A DNA stretch of 64,000 nucleotides, from assembly GCA_024711345.1 (NCBI GenBank), contig JANJTA010000041.1, positions 124,001-188,000 on the forward strand. The letters run 5' to 3'. Source of the stretch: Rhodanobacter sp. (GTDB taxonomy: Bacteria; Pseudomonadota; Gammaproteobacteria; Xanthomonadales; Rhodanobacteraceae). Both the position numbers and the translations under genes were made by a program. Of this stretch, positions 26,570-37,192 are shown piece by piece. The notes beneath the pieces were generated by a model that was not told the origin of the DNA, searched no databases, and worked only from the letters and a program-made list of their open reading frames with translations. Position 1 is the stretch's first letter, and each line of letters opens with the position of its first letter.

Positions 26570-27100
26570 CTACGACGCGTCGCCGCGATCCGGACGCGCG
26601 CGCTGGAAGCGGCGGTGGTGGATGAGCAGGCCGCTGAAATACGCGAGGTAGTAGCCCGGCAGCAGGCCGATCACCAGCATGGTGAGCGGGCTGGCGTGCG
26701 GCGCGGCATCGGGCATTGCATACGGCTGCGGCGGCCACACCGACACCAGCAGCCGCCAGGCCAGCCGGCCCAGCAGCAGCGCGGTGAGCAGCGCGCCGAT
26801 CCACGGGTTCGGCACGTAGCAGTCGCCCTTGACCGGATCGACCTCGAAGCGGGTCAGGCGCAGCCCGAGCAGGCCCAGCGCTGCGCCGAGCAGCACGCCG
26901 CCGGCGAGGCCCGTGGCCAGCGCCGCGTGATGGAAACCGCTGAGCGCCAGCAGGCCGCCGGCGAGCGCGAACAGCACGATGCGGACGAGCATCCGCTTGC
27001 GCCGGATCGGCTGGCGCCCGAACTGGCGGCTCACCCGCCGCCACACCATCCAGGCGAGGATCGGCAGCAGTACGAGGTAGCTGGTCAGGTGCGCAGGCAT
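26570..27100 (-). CDS. Integral membrane protein, CcdC/DUF1453-like
   Basis: 176 residues with five likely membrane helices (about 6-20, 38-56, 60-80, 102-122, 138-158) and positively charged loops (RRVSRQFGRQPIRRKRM). The pattern FEVDPVKGDCYVPNPWIG between helices 3 and 4 is characteristic of a small family of uncharacterised membrane proteins. Function is unknown. It is convergent with the peptidase gene and shares no operon partner. Confidence 0.65.
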   Translation of the reverse strand: MPAHLTSYLVLLPILAWMVWRRVSRQFGRQPIRRKRMLVRIVLFALAGGLLALSGFHHAALATGLAGGVLLGAALGLLGLRLTRFEVDPVKGDCYVPNPWIGALLTALLLGRLAWRLLVSVWPPQPYAMPDAAPHASPLTMLVIGLLPGYYLAYFSGLLIHHRRFQRARPDRGDAS

Positions 27101-27198
27101 GGCATGGTCCGATGGAGAGCCAGCGCCACTTTAGTGCGGCAAGCTTGGCGCGGGCGACTGACATCCGTCACCCCTGAGCCTCATCCGCTCCGGCTGTG

Positions 27199-27274
27199 GT
27201 AGGAGCCCGCTCGCGGGCGATGCTCTTTCCTTGCGACTCCAGAGCAGAAGCATCGCCCGCGAGCGGGCTCCTAC
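27199..27274. repeat. REPIN-like paired repeat, copy 1
   Basis: Perfect 25-base inverted repeat: the left arm (27199-27223) begins GTAGGAGCCCGCTCG and ends GGGCGATGC, the right arm (27250-27274) is its exact complement, and 26 bases lie between. Each arm also contains a shorter palindrome (GCCCGC/GCGGGC). It lies between the gpmA stop and the DUF1453-like gene. Copies 2 and 3 are at 28880 and 33581. Confidence 0.85.
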
Positions 27275-27301
27275 AGCAAGCCAAGGAAAGTGGCGCGAGG
27301 G

Positions 27302-28045
27302 TTACTTCGCCTTGCCCTGGTTGGCCACCGCGGCCATCTTCGCCGCGATCGCTTCGGCGTCGCCGAGGTAGTAGTGCCTGAGCGGCTTCAGCGCGTCGTC
27401 GAATTCGTACACCAGCGGCACGCCGTTGGGGATGTTCAGCTCGACGATGGCCTGGTCGGAGATGCCGTCCAGGTACTTCACCAGCGCGCGCAGCGAATTG
27501 CCGTGCGCGGCCACCAGCACGCGCTGGCCGGCCCTGATCGCCGGCGCCAGCACCTCGTGCCAGTACGGCAGCACGCGGGCCACGGTGTCCTTCAGGCATT
27601 CGGTGTCGGGAATCTGCTTCGGGTCGAGCGCCGCGTAGCGCGGGTCGTGCACCGATTCGTTCTTCGCGCGCTCCAGCGGCGGCGGGGGGATGTCGTAGCT
27701 GCGGCGCCAGATCTTCACCTGGTCCTCGCCGTACTTCGCCGCGGTCTCGGCCTTGTTGAGGCCGGTGAGGCCGCCGTAGTGGCGCTCGTTGAGGCGCCAG
27801 TCGGTGAGCACCGGAATCCACATCAGGTCCATCGCGTCCTGCACGCCCCACAGCGTGCGCACCGCGCGCTTGAGCACCGAGGTATGCGCCACGTCGAAGT
27901 GGTAGCCGTCCTCGCGCAGCAGACGACCGGCCTCGCGCGCCTCGGCCATGCCCTGTTCGGTGAGGTCGACGTCGGCCCAGCCGCTGAAGCGGTTGTCGAG
28001 GTTCCACTGCGATTGGCCGTGGCGGATCAGGACGAGCTTGTGCAT
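27302..28045 (-). CDS. gpmA: 2,3-bisphosphoglycerate-dependent phosphoglycerate mutase
   Basis: 247 residues. Interconverts 3- and 2-phosphoglycerate in glycolysis and gluconeogenesis. [12 protein letters not shown] carries the phospho-accepting His, [14 protein letters not shown] the catalytic Glu and substrate loop, and [15 protein letters not shown] the second His. The ATG at 28045 gives the family start [10 protein letters not shown]; no clear ribosome site precedes it, and the frame stays open upstream. It is a lone gene followed by REPIN-like copy 1. Confidence 0.95.
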   Translation of the reverse strand: MHKLVLIRHGQSQWNLDNRFSGWADVDLTEQGMAEAREAGRLLREDGYHFDVAHTSVLKRAVRTLWGVQDAMDLMWIPVLTDWRLNERHYGGLTGLNKAETAAKYGEDQVKIWRRSYDIPPPPLERAKNESVHDPRYAALDPKQIPDTECLKDTVARVLPYWHEVLAPAIRAGQRVLVAAHGNSLRALVKYLDGISDQAIVELNIPNGVPLVYEFDDALKPLRHYYLGDAEAIAAKMAAVANQGKAK

Positions 28046-28198
28046 GGAAGGAGGCGCCCAACAGTGAGGTGTAAGGCGGGAATGGTGCAGGCCGGCCTGG
28101 GCAGCGTCAAATGCGCCCCCTGCCACAGGTCATGGGCAACCCTGCGCGCCGGCGGCGCATCCTAGCCTGGCCATTCCCCTGCCAGGAGTAAAAACGCC

Positions 28199-28870
28199 AT
28201 GCGTCGATTCCCGACGATCCTCATCCTCGCCGCGCTCGCGCTGGGCCTGGCGCTGCCGCCGCTGGCCAGCGCGCGCGACAACGACATCGACAAGGTCAAC
28301 GGTTCGGTGCAGGTCGACGCCGGCCAGCAGGTCGGCGACGTCAGCACGGTGAACGGCTCGGTGCGCATCGCCGGCGGCGCCAGCGTGCACGAGGCCAGCA
28401 CCGTCAACGGCTCGGTCGAGCTGGGCGACAAGGCCCAGGCCAGCAAGCTCGGCACCGTCAACGGCGCGATCAGCCTGGGCAGCGCCAGCCGGGTCAGCGG
28501 CGAGGTGAACGCGGTCAACGGCCGCATCCAGCTGGCCCGCGGCGCCGAGGTCGGCGGCCGGGTGGAGAACGTCAACGGCGCCATCATGCTGGACGGCGCC
28601 CACGTCGCCGGCGGCATCGGCACGGTCGGCGGCGACATCACGGTGGGCGCGGACTCGCGCGTCGAGGGCGGCATCCTGGTCGAGAAGCCGAACAACGGCT
28701 GGTTCCGCTGGGGCAACGAGCGCAAGCCGGTGATCGTGATCGGCCCGCACGCGGTAGTGCAGGGCACGCTGGAATTCCGCCGCGAGGTGGTGCTGAAGGT
28801 CAGCGACAGCGCACAGATCGGCCCGGTGAAGGGCGCCACGGTGGAGAAGTTCAGCGGCGCCACGCCGTAA
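28199..28870 (+). CDS. Exported repeat protein with VNGSV-type turns
   Basis: 223 residues. Residues 1-25 form a signal peptide (ILILAALALGLALPPLASA). The rest is built of short repeats of about 17-20 residues, each with (T/K)VNG(S/A/R)(V/I): KVNGSVQV, TVNGSVRI, TVNGSVEL, TVNGAISL, AVNGRIQL, NVNGAIML, TVGGDITV. This suggests a right-handed beta-helix or bactofilin-like solenoid in the periplasm or at the cell surface. Near the C-terminus KPNNGWFRWGNERKP interrupts the repeat. CAGGAG lies upstream of the ATG. I do not know its function; a structural or polymer-forming role is a guess from the fold. Confidence 0.75.
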   Translation: MRRFPTILILAALALGLALPPLASARDNDIDKVNGSVQVDAGQQVGDVSTVNGSVRIAGGASVHEASTVNGSVELGDKAQASKLGTVNGAISLGSASRVSGEVNAVNGRIQLARGAEVGGRVENVNGAIMLDGAHVAGGIGTVGGDITVGADSRVEGGILVEKPNNGWFRWGNERKPVIVIGPHAVVQGTLEFRREVVLKVSDSAQIGPVKGATVEKFSGATP

Positions 28871-28879
28871 CGCCGCCCG

Positions 28880-30749
<1,870 letters not shown>

Positions 30750-30785
30750 CTAGGCTTTCACAGGGGTGCCGGCTACGCTTTCCGG

Positions 30786-31991
30786 ATGCCTGCCCCGATG
30801 ACTCCCCTCGCGGTCACCGCCTGCACCGCCACCTCCGCCATGGGCAGCGGTCTGGCGGCGCAGTTCGACGCGCTTGCGCACGCCCGCAGCGGCCTGCGTC
30901 CGAACGACTTCAGCAGCGCGCCGCTGGCGTGCTGGATCGGCCGCGTCGAGGGCGTGGAAGACTTCGCCTTGCCCGCCGCGCTCGCCGCCTGGGATTGCCG
31001 CAACAACCGCCTGGCCTGGCTGGGCCTGCAGAAGGACGGCTTCATCGAGCGCGTGCACGCGGCGCGCGCACGCTACGGTGCGGCGCGAGTGGCGCTGCTG
31101 CTGGGCACCTCCACCGCCAGCATCGGCGCCACCGAGGAAGCCTACCGCCGGCTCGATGCCGACGGCGGCATACCCGACGACCTGCTGCGTCCGGCGATCC
31201 ACGCGCCGCATTCGCTGGCCGCGTTCGTCGCCGCCGCGCTCGCCCTGGAAGGGCCATGCCTGACCGTCTCCACCGCCTGCTCGTCCAGCGCCAAGGTGTT
31301 CGCCAGCGCCGAGCGCATGCTTCGCCTCGGCCTCGCCGACGCGGCGCTGGTCGGCGGCGTGGACACCTTGTGCGACAGCGTGCTGTTCGGCTTCAACGCG
31401 CTGGAACTGGTCTCGCCCGAGCCGTGCCGGCCGTTCGACCGCGCGCGCAACGGCATCTCGATCGGCGAGGCCGCCGGCTTCGCCCTGCTGGAGCGCGTCG
31501 AGGCGGCGCCGCAGGCGCCGCGGCTGCTCGGCTACGGCGAATCCAGCGACGCGCACCACATGTCCACGCCGCACCCGGACGGTCTCGGCGCGGAGCTGGC
31601 GCTCAACGACGCGCTGGCCCGCGCCGGCCTCGACGCGGCGCAGGTGGACTACATCAACCTGCACGGCACCGCCAGCCAGAAGAACGACGAGGTGGAGGCG
31701 GCGCTGGTGGCGCGCGTGTTCCCGCCCCGCACCCGGGCCAGCTCGACCAAGGGCTTCACCGGCCACACGCTGGGCGCCGCCGGCATCCTCGAGGCGACCG
31801 TGGCGCTGCAGGCGATCGAGCACGGCCTGATTCCCGGCAACCTCGGCGGCGACACGCCCGACCCGAGCTGCGGCGCGCAGTTCGCCTGGCGCAACGAGCA
31901 CCGGCGCGTGGATGTGGCGCTCAGCAACTCGTTCGGCTTCGGCGGCAACAACGCCTGCCTCGCGTTCGCCCGCGCGGGGGTCGCCGCATGA
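30786..31991 (+). CDS. Beta-ketoacyl-ACP synthase of the aryl-polyene cluster
   Basis: 401 residues. Condensing enzyme of the KAS I/II type with the full triad: Cys165 in VSTACSSS, His293 in LHGTAS and His327 in KGFTGHTLGAAG. It should extend the polyene chain from malonyl-ACP, as ApeO/ApeR-type synthases do in aryl-polyene clusters. It overlaps the next gene by four bases (ATGA), so the products are probably made in fixed ratio. ATG 30798 is an alternative start four codons in. Confidence 0.88.
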   Translation: MPAPMTPLAVTACTATSAMGSGLAAQFDALAHARSGLRPNDFSSAPLACWIGRVEGVEDFALPAALAAWDCRNNRLAWLGLQKDGFIERVHAARARYGAARVALLLGTSTASIGATEEAYRRLDADGGIPDDLLRPAIHAPHSLAAFVAAALALEGPCLTVSTACSSSAKVFASAERMLRLGLADAALVGGVDTLCDSVLFGFNALELVSPEPCRPFDRARNGISIGEAAGFALLERVEAAPQAPRLLGYGESSDAHHMSTPHPDGLGAELALNDALARAGLDAAQVDYINLHGTASQKNDEVEAALVARVFPPRTRASSTKGFTGHTLGAAGILEATVALQAIEHGLIPGNLGGDTPDPSCGAQFAWRNEHRRVDVALSNSFGFGGNNACLAFARAGVAA

Positions 31992-32782
31992 ACGCGCTGC
32001 GCGTGTGGGTGGAGGGGGTCGGTCTGTGGTCGCCGCAGCTGGCCGACTTCGCCGCGCTGCGCGCGCTGCTGGCTGGCGCCGCGCCGGCACCACCGCCGCC
32101 GCGCCCGGCGGCCGCCACGCTGCCGCCGAACGAGCGCCGCCGTGCGCCGGAGAGCGTGCTGCTGGCGGTCGAGGCCGCCGGCCAGGCGGTGGCGATGAGC
32201 GGCCACGATGCCGCCGCGCTGGCCTGCGTGTTCGCCTCCTCGCACGGCGATCAGGCGATCACCGACTACATGTGCGCCACCCTGGCGCAGGCGCCGGCCG
32301 AGCTGTCGCCGACCCGCTTTCACAATTCGGTGCACAACGCCGCGGTGGGCTACTGGACCATCGCCACCGGCTGCCACGCGCCGTCCACCGCGATCTGCGC
32401 GCAACGCGCCAGTTTCGGCGCCGGCCTGCTGGAAGCGGCGGGCCTGGCGCTGGCCGAGCAGCGCGCGGTGCTGCTGGTGTGCAGCGACACCGCCGGCAGC
32501 GGTCCGCTCGACGAAGTCACCCGCTGCCGCCAGTCGTTCGGCTGCGCGCTGGTGCTGGCGCCGCAGGCCGGAGCGGCCGCGCTGGCCCGGCTCGATCTCG
32601 CGCTGCAAGCGGGCGCGGCCATCGACACGCCGCTGCCCGCGCCGCTGGATGACTGGCGCGCCGGCAACCCGTCGGCGGCGAGCCTGTCGCTGCTGGCGCT
32701 GCTCGCCGCCCGCGGCGGCCGCTGCGAGCTGGCCGCGGCCGCTACACTGGGATTGCGTATCGACATGGAGCACGTCGCTTGA
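31988..32782 (+). CDS. Ketosynthase-like protein (N-terminal half only), chain-length-factor candidate
   Basis: 264 residues, against about 400 for a full ketosynthase. It matches the first thiolase half (FASSHGDQAITDYM, RFHNSVHNAAVGYWTIATG, STAICAQRASFGAGLLEAAG) and lacks the second half with the two catalytic His. It is therefore unlikely to condense by itself. Similar truncated synthases in aryl-polyene clusters (ApeC type) partner a complete ketosynthase. The gene overlaps the KS gene upstream and the glycosyltransferase downstream, which supports a heterodimer. The residues after LLAGAAPAPPPPRP are Pro/Ala-rich. Confidence 0.75.
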   Translation: MNALRVWVEGVGLWSPQLADFAALRALLAGAAPAPPPPRPAAATLPPNERRRAPESVLLAVEAAGQAVAMSGHDAAALACVFASSHGDQAITDYMCATLAQAPAELSPTRFHNSVHNAAVGYWTIATGCHAPSTAICAQRASFGAGLLEAAGLALAEQRAVLLVCSDTAGSGPLDEVTRCRQSFGCALVLAPQAGAAALARLDLALQAGAAIDTPLPAPLDDWRAGNPSAASLSLLALLAARGGRCELAAAATLGLRIDMEHVA

Positions 32783-33564
32783 ACACTGCCACGCCACGCT
32801 GGTGCGTGCTGATTCCCTGCCTCAACGAGGAAGCCGCGATCCGCGCGGTGGTCGAATCCGTGCTGGCGCTGGGCGCGCCGGTGATCGTGGTCGACGACGG
32901 CTCGGACGACCGCACGCCGGAGATCGTCGCCGCGCTGCCGGTAACCCTGCTGCGCCACGCCACGCGGCGCGGCAAGGGCGAGGCACTGCGCCACGGCTTC
33001 CGCGAGGCGCTGCGCCAGGGTTACGACGCCGTGCTGACCATGGACGGCGACGGCCAGCACTTGGCCAGCGACATCCCGCGCATCGTGGCCGCCGCGCAAC
33101 GCCACCCGCGGCACATCGTGATCGGCGCGCGCCTGCTCGACCGCGAGCAGCAGCCGAAAGGCCGCCGGCGCGCCAACGCGGTGGCCGACTGGGGCATCTC
33201 CTGGGCCTGCGCGCAGCCGGTGGCCGACACCCAGAGCGGGCAGCGCTGGTATCCGCAGGCGGCGCTGGCGCTGGTCGACCTGCCGGCGGAGAACTTCGTG
33301 TTCGAGGCGGCGATCCTGATCGCCGCCTCGCGCGAGCAGCGGCTCGGCGTGGTCTCGGTGCCGATCGCCTCGCGCTACCACGGCGCGTTCCGTCCCAGCC
33401 ACCTCAAACCGGTACGCGACGTCACCCGCATCACCCTCTACACCATCGGCCGGGTGATCCACTACGGCCACATCGTGGCCAGCTACCGCCGCTCGCGCGG
33501 CACGCCGCTGGTGCTCGACGACTCCGCCACCGCGCCGGCCAAACCGATCGCGCTGGACGGTTGA
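32779..33564 (+). CDS. Family 2 glycosyltransferase
   Basis: 261 residues. A GT-A fold starts at once (WCVLIPCLNEEAAI), with VIVVDDGSDDRTPEI for nucleotide binding, TMDGDGQHLASDI as the metal-binding DxD region, and a basic C-terminal part. No membrane helix is clear. It begins with TTG at 32779, overlapping the TGA of the preceding gene, with GGAG a little upstream. In aryl-polyene/xanthomonadin clusters such an enzyme would add the sugar or phosphosugar that links the polyene to its lipid; the acceptor here is inferred, not shown. Confidence 0.85.
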   Translation: MNTATPRWCVLIPCLNEEAAIRAVVESVLALGAPVIVVDDGSDDRTPEIVAALPVTLLRHATRRGKGEALRHGFREALRQGYDAVLTMDGDGQHLASDIPRIVAAAQRHPRHIVIGARLLDREQQPKGRRRANAVADWGISWACAQPVADTQSGQRWYPQAALALVDLPAENFVFEAAILIAASREQRLGVVSVPIASRYHGAFRPSHLKPVRDVTRITLYTIGRVIHYGHIVASYRRSRGTPLVLDDSATAPAKPIALDG

Positions 33565-33580
33565 TCGACGCCGCTCCGCC

Positions 33581-33658
33581 GCAGGAGCCCGCTCGCGGGC
33601 GATGCTCCTGAGGCGGGTATTCGCAAAAGAAAAGCATCGCCCGCAAGCGGGCTCTTAC
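33581..33658. repeat. REPIN-like paired repeat, copy 3
   Basis: Left arm 33581-33605 (GCAGGAGCCCGCTCG and GGGCGATGC) and right arm 33634-33658, inverted, with isolated mismatches to copy 1. It occupies the gap between the convergent glycosyltransferase and ketoreductase genes of the pigment cluster and may serve as their shared terminator. Confidence 0.8.
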
Positions 33659-33697
33659 TACAAGGTGATCGAGGTGCGGGCCCTCGCGCAGGCAGCG

Positions 33698-34435
33698 TCA
33701 GCCCATGCCGCCGTTCACCCCGATCACCTGGCCGTTGATGTAGGCGGCCGCGTCGGAGCACAGGAACGCGACCAGCGCGGCGACCTCCTCCGGCTTGCCG
33801 GCGCGCTGCGCGGGCACCAGCTCGCGGATGCGCTCGGGCGGGAACGCGGCTTCGGCCATGCGCCCCTCGATCACTCCGGGCGCGACCACGTTGACGGTGA
33901 TCCCGCGCGAGGCCATCTCGCGCGAAAGCGATTTGCTGGCGCCCACCAGCGCCGCCTTCGCCGCCGCGTAGTTGGCCTGCCCGCGGTTGCCCAGCTGCGC
34001 CGCCGCCGAGCCGATCGAGACGATGCGACCGAAACGCGCACGCGCCATCGGCAACAGCAGTGGCTGGGTGACGTGGAAGAAGCCATGCAGCGAGACGTCG
34101 ATCACCCGGTGCCACTGCGCCTCGCTCATGCCGGCCATCGGCGCGTCGTCGTGGATGCCGGCGTTGTTGACCAGCGCGTGGATGGTGCCCTCGCTCAGCA
34201 GGGTATCCAGCGCGGCGCGCACCGCTTCCGCATCGGTGACGTCGAACGCCACCGCCTGCGCGCTGCCACCGGTCGCGACGATCGCCGCGGCGGCTTCCGA
34301 CGCGCGCGCCAGGCTGTGGTGGCCATGCACGATCACGTGCCAGCCGGCCGCGGCCAATGCATGGCAGATCGCGCCGCCGAGCTCGCCGCTGCCACCGGTG
34401 ACCAGGGCGCGACGGGCGGGATGGACTTCGGACAT
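33698..34435 (-). CDS. 3-oxoacyl-ACP reductase (FabG-like, aryl-polyene ketoreductase)
   Basis: 245 residues, short-chain dehydrogenase. Nucleotide-binding TGGSGELGG near the N-terminus, VNNAGIHDD (NNAG), Ser in SIGSAAAQLG, and catalytic YAAAK. It would reduce the beta-keto group at each elongation round (ApeQ role). The last gene of the minus-strand run; it starts 18 bases after the apeP-like stop. A separate fabG for fatty acids is expected elsewhere. Confidence 0.88.
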   Translation of the reverse strand: MSEVHPARRALVTGGSGELGGAICHALAAAGWHVIVHGHHSLARASEAAAAIVATGGSAQAVAFDVTDAEAVRAALDTLLSEGTIHALVNNAGIHDDAPMAGMSEAQWHRVIDVSLHGFFHVTQPLLLPMARARFGRIVSIGSAAAQLGNRGQANYAAAKAALVGASKSLSREMASRGITVNVVAPGVIEGRMAEAAFPPERIRELVPAQRAGKPEEVAALVAFLCSDAAAYINGQVIGVNGGMG

Positions 34436-34453
34436 GGGTGGCTCGCAGGCGGT

Positions 34454-34888
34454 TCAGCGGGAAGGATGGATCACCGCGGCGCGGCCGCTGGCGAGCAGCC
34501 GGCCACGATGCTCGACGCGGAACGCATACTGCGCGCCGCCGTCATCGGCGTAAAGGCATTCGGCATGGACGTCCAGCGCGCCGTCGAGGCCATCGACGTA
34601 TTCCTCGTGAAGCTGCACGTCACGCAGGCTGACCAGCCGACCGGGACGTACCGTTTCGTCGCCGCGCGCGCGCGCCAGCAGCGCGCCGTGCACCGCCGCC
34701 GCCTGCGCGCCGTACTCGGCCAGGTGCACCGCATGCAGGCCGCGCGGGCCGCGCAGCGGATGGTCCGCGCGCACATGGCTGGCGCTGGTCGCGTGGATGC
34801 TGCGCGCATCCCAGGCGAGCACCGCATCGAGCAGGCACATCGCGCCCGCGTGCGGGATCAGGTGGGCCCAGTCAGTCTTCCCGAGCAT
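34454..34888 (-). CDS. Hot-dog fold 3-hydroxyacyl-ACP dehydratase (ApeP-like)
   Basis: 144 residues. The start MLGKTDWAHLIPHAGAMCLLD resembles the IPH..PMLLLD opening of FabZ-type dehydratases of aryl-polyene clusters. The His in LIPHAGAM is the probable catalytic residue, with AEYGAQAAAVHGALL as the following helix. It would remove water after each ketoreduction to form the conjugated chain. It overlaps the exporter gene by 17 bases and precedes the ketoreductase. Confidence 0.8.
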   Translation of the reverse strand: MLGKTDWAHLIPHAGAMCLLDAVLAWDARSIHATSASHVRADHPLRGPRGLHAVHLAEYGAQAAAVHGALLARARGDETVRPGRLVSLRDVQLHEEYVDGLDGALDVHAECLYADDGGAQYAFRVEHRGRLLASGRAAVIHPSR

Positions 34889-37190
34889 GCGGCGCCATCA
34901 GGATCGAGAGGCAGAAGTGGAACGCCACGCCGAGGCTCACGGTGAGCCCGATCGCGCGCAGCACCGGAATCGTCGCCCACGCCAGCATGCCGAACACCAG
35001 CAGCGCGGACAGCACGCAGACGATGGTGGCGTGCAGCGTGCGCCGCTGCTCGGCGGCGTCGCCGGTGTCGCGCTCGAAGAACAGCGCGTAGTGCAGGCCC
35101 AGTCCGCCGGCGAGGATCAGCGCCACCAGGTGGAACAGCGAGATCTGCACGCCGGCCACGCGCTCCACCGCCAGCACCAGGAAGGTGGCCAGGGTCATCG
35201 GCGCCAGCACGTGCCAGGCGCGGCGCAGGCTGCGCAGAGCCAGCGCGATGGTCAGCACCAGCAGCAGCGCGGCGGCGGCAAGCGCCTGCAGGATGCGCGT
35301 GCGGTAGTCGACCACCAGCGATTCGGAGGCGGCCTTCAGGTCGAGCAGGCGCACCGCGCCGTGCGTGTCTGCGCCCAGCGCCTGCAGCGCGGCCAGGTCA
35401 TGCACGCCGCTGATCGTGCCCAGGCCGAGCCAGTGGCCGTCGCGCGGCACCAGCATCGCGGCGAGGCGCTGGCCCAGCGGGGTCTGCGCGTAACGCTCGG
35501 GGGTCAGCGGCGGCAGCGTGCGTGCGGCCTGCACGTCGTCGACGAACGGCTGGAACAGGTCGGCGCGGAACGGCAGTCCCTGCAAGGCCTGGTCCAGCGC
35601 GCGCTGCAGCGTGGCGCGGTCGGGCAGCCTGGCCTGCCGCGCGCGCTGCACGGCCACGCTGGGCAGGTAGCGCGAGGGTAGTTCCAGCGCGTCGGCGGCG
35701 CGGCGCGCCAGCAGTGCATCCACCTGCGGCTGCAGCCGCTCCGACAGTTCCAGCACGCCCTGCGCGCCGGGCGCCTCGAGCACCAGCAGGTAGCGCACGT
35801 CGGGTGCGCCCAGCGCCTGGCGCAGGCGCGCGTCGCGCTGCAGCAGGTCCGCCGGCAACGGAGTCAGCGCGGCGAGGTTGTCCTGCCAGAACGGAGCGCG
35901 GGCCAGTGCCAGCATCGCCACGATCGCCGCGGCGACCGCGACGGGAATCCAGCGCGGCCGCGGCAGGCGGTCGACGAAGGTGCGTGCCCGGATCAGCCAG
36001 CGCATGTCGGCCACGTCGTGCACGCGCCGCGGCAGCAGGTGCGGCAGCAGGTAGCGCGTGCTGCAACCGGCCACCAGCAGGCCGACGATGGTGAACAGCG
36101 CCAGCTGCTTCAGCCCGTTCACGCCGGAGGCGTAGAACGCCAGGTAGGCGATGCAGGCCGAGGCGATCGCGGTGAGCAGCAGCGGCCACAACGCGCGCAC
36201 GCTGGCCAGCGCATCCTCGCCGGCGCGGCGATGGCTGAGCACGCGGATCGGGTACTCCTGCGCCACGCCGAGCAGGGTGAAGCCGAACGCGAGAGTGATG
36301 CCGTGCACCTCGGGAAAGGCGAGCGTCAGCGCGGCGATGCCGGCCAGCGCGGCACTGGCGATCGGCAGCGCCGACAGCAGCAGCGAGCTGAAGCTGCGGT
36401 AGGCCAGCAGCAGCAGCGCGATGAAGCCCACGGTGGAGATGCGCCCGATCCAGTCCGCCTGCTGCCGCGTCTGCGCGGCGGCCACCACGCTGAAATAGCC
36501 CGGTCCGCTCGGTTCGAGCGTTGCGCCGGCGCTGCCTGGCAGCGCGGCGAAGGCCTGGCGGATGCCGTCGATCGCCTGCTGCTGCGCACCCGGGTCGAAA
36601 CCCGCGGCCGCGGTCTGCACCAGCAGCAGCGCCTCGTCCTGCGGCGAGAACCACACGCCCTCGCGCAGCTGCGGCGATGTCGCCGGCGCCCAGCGTTCGG
36701 CCAGCTGCAGCACCTCCAGCGTGGGATCACGCGGCAGCAGGCCTTTCAGCAGGCTGGCGGCCGGCGAGGACAGGTCGTCCAGCCGTTGCTGCAGCTGGTC
36801 GGCGAGATAGGCCTCGTCCAGCGGCTGCGTGTCCAGCGTGGGCGAGAGCAGGTAGCGGTACGGCAGCAGGCGCTCGTCCAGCGCACCGAGGTCGAAGCTG
36901 CCGTTGAGCACCTGGCTGTAGCGCGGGTCTTTTTTCAGCGCGGCGGCAAGGCCCTGGCTCAGTGCCGCCAGCTTCGCGTCGGACTGGCCATGGATGGCGA
37001 GCAGCAGCAGGCGCGAACCCGGTCCCTCGCCAACCTGCTCCATCAGCAGGCGCTGGTCCGGCGTGGTCGGCGCCGGCATGAAGCTGCGCAGGTCGGTGCT
37101 GACGTGCAGCCGCTGGCTGACCATCCAGCCGAGCCCGGCCAGCACCAGCAACCATCCGATCAGCAATGCCGCGCGTGCGCCCCGGCGCAT
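34872..37190 (-). CDS. MMPL/RND-type exporter of the aryl-polyene cluster
   Basis: 772 residues. First helix at LLIGWLLVLAGLGWMV, then a periplasmic domain, a block of five helices (about 253-425), a second periplasmic domain and another block (about 625-765) ending in MAPHARED. This is the half-size MMPL layout (COG4258). Such proteins in pigment clusters move the polyene or its lipid conjugate from the inner membrane. The ATG at 37190 lies 2 bases after the LolA-like stop; the long frame open upstream runs through that gene and is not used. Next to the LolA-like carrier, it suggests a relay to the outer membrane. Confidence 0.85.
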   Translation of the reverse strand: MRRGARAALLIGWLLVLAGLGWMVSQRLHVSTDLRSFMPAPTTPDQRLLMEQVGEGPGSRLLLLAIHGQSDAKLAALSQGLAAALKKDPRYSQVLNGSFDLGALDERLLPYRYLLSPTLDTQPLDEAYLADQLQQRLDDLSSPAASLLKGLLPRDPTLEVLQLAERWAPATSPQLREGVWFSPQDEALLLVQTAAAGFDPGAQQQAIDGIRQAFAALPGSAGATLEPSGPGYFSVVAAAQTRQQADWIGRISTVGFIALLLLAYRSFSSLLLSALPIASAALAGIAALTLAFPEVHGITLAFGFTLLGVAQEYPIRVLSHRRAGEDALASVRALWPLLLTAIASACIAYLAFYASGVNGLKQLALFTIVGLLVAGCSTRYLLPHLLPRRVHDVADMRWLIRARTFVDRLPRPRWIPVAVAAAIVAMLALARAPFWQDNLAALTPLPADLLQRDARLRQALGAPDVRYLLVLEAPGAQGVLELSERLQPQVDALLARRAADALELPSRYLPSVAVQRARQARLPDRATLQRALDQALQGLPFRADLFQPFVDDVQAARTLPPLTPERYAQTPLGQRLAAMLVPRDGHWLGLGTISGVHDLAALQALGADTHGAVRLLDLKAASESLVVDYRTRILQALAAAALLLVLTIALALRSLRRAWHVLAPMTLATFLVLAVERVAGVQISLFHLVALILAGGLGLHYALFFERDTGDAAEQRRTLHATIVCVLSALLVFGMLAWATIPVLRAIGLTVSLGVAFHFCLSILMAPHARED

Positions 37191-37192
37191 GC

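Noticed and set aside
23273..27202. Plus-strand open frame of 1309 codons
   Set aside because: It overlaps the EAL and M20 genes in another frame and is Arg/Ala-rich. The real genes have clear motifs and ribosome sites.
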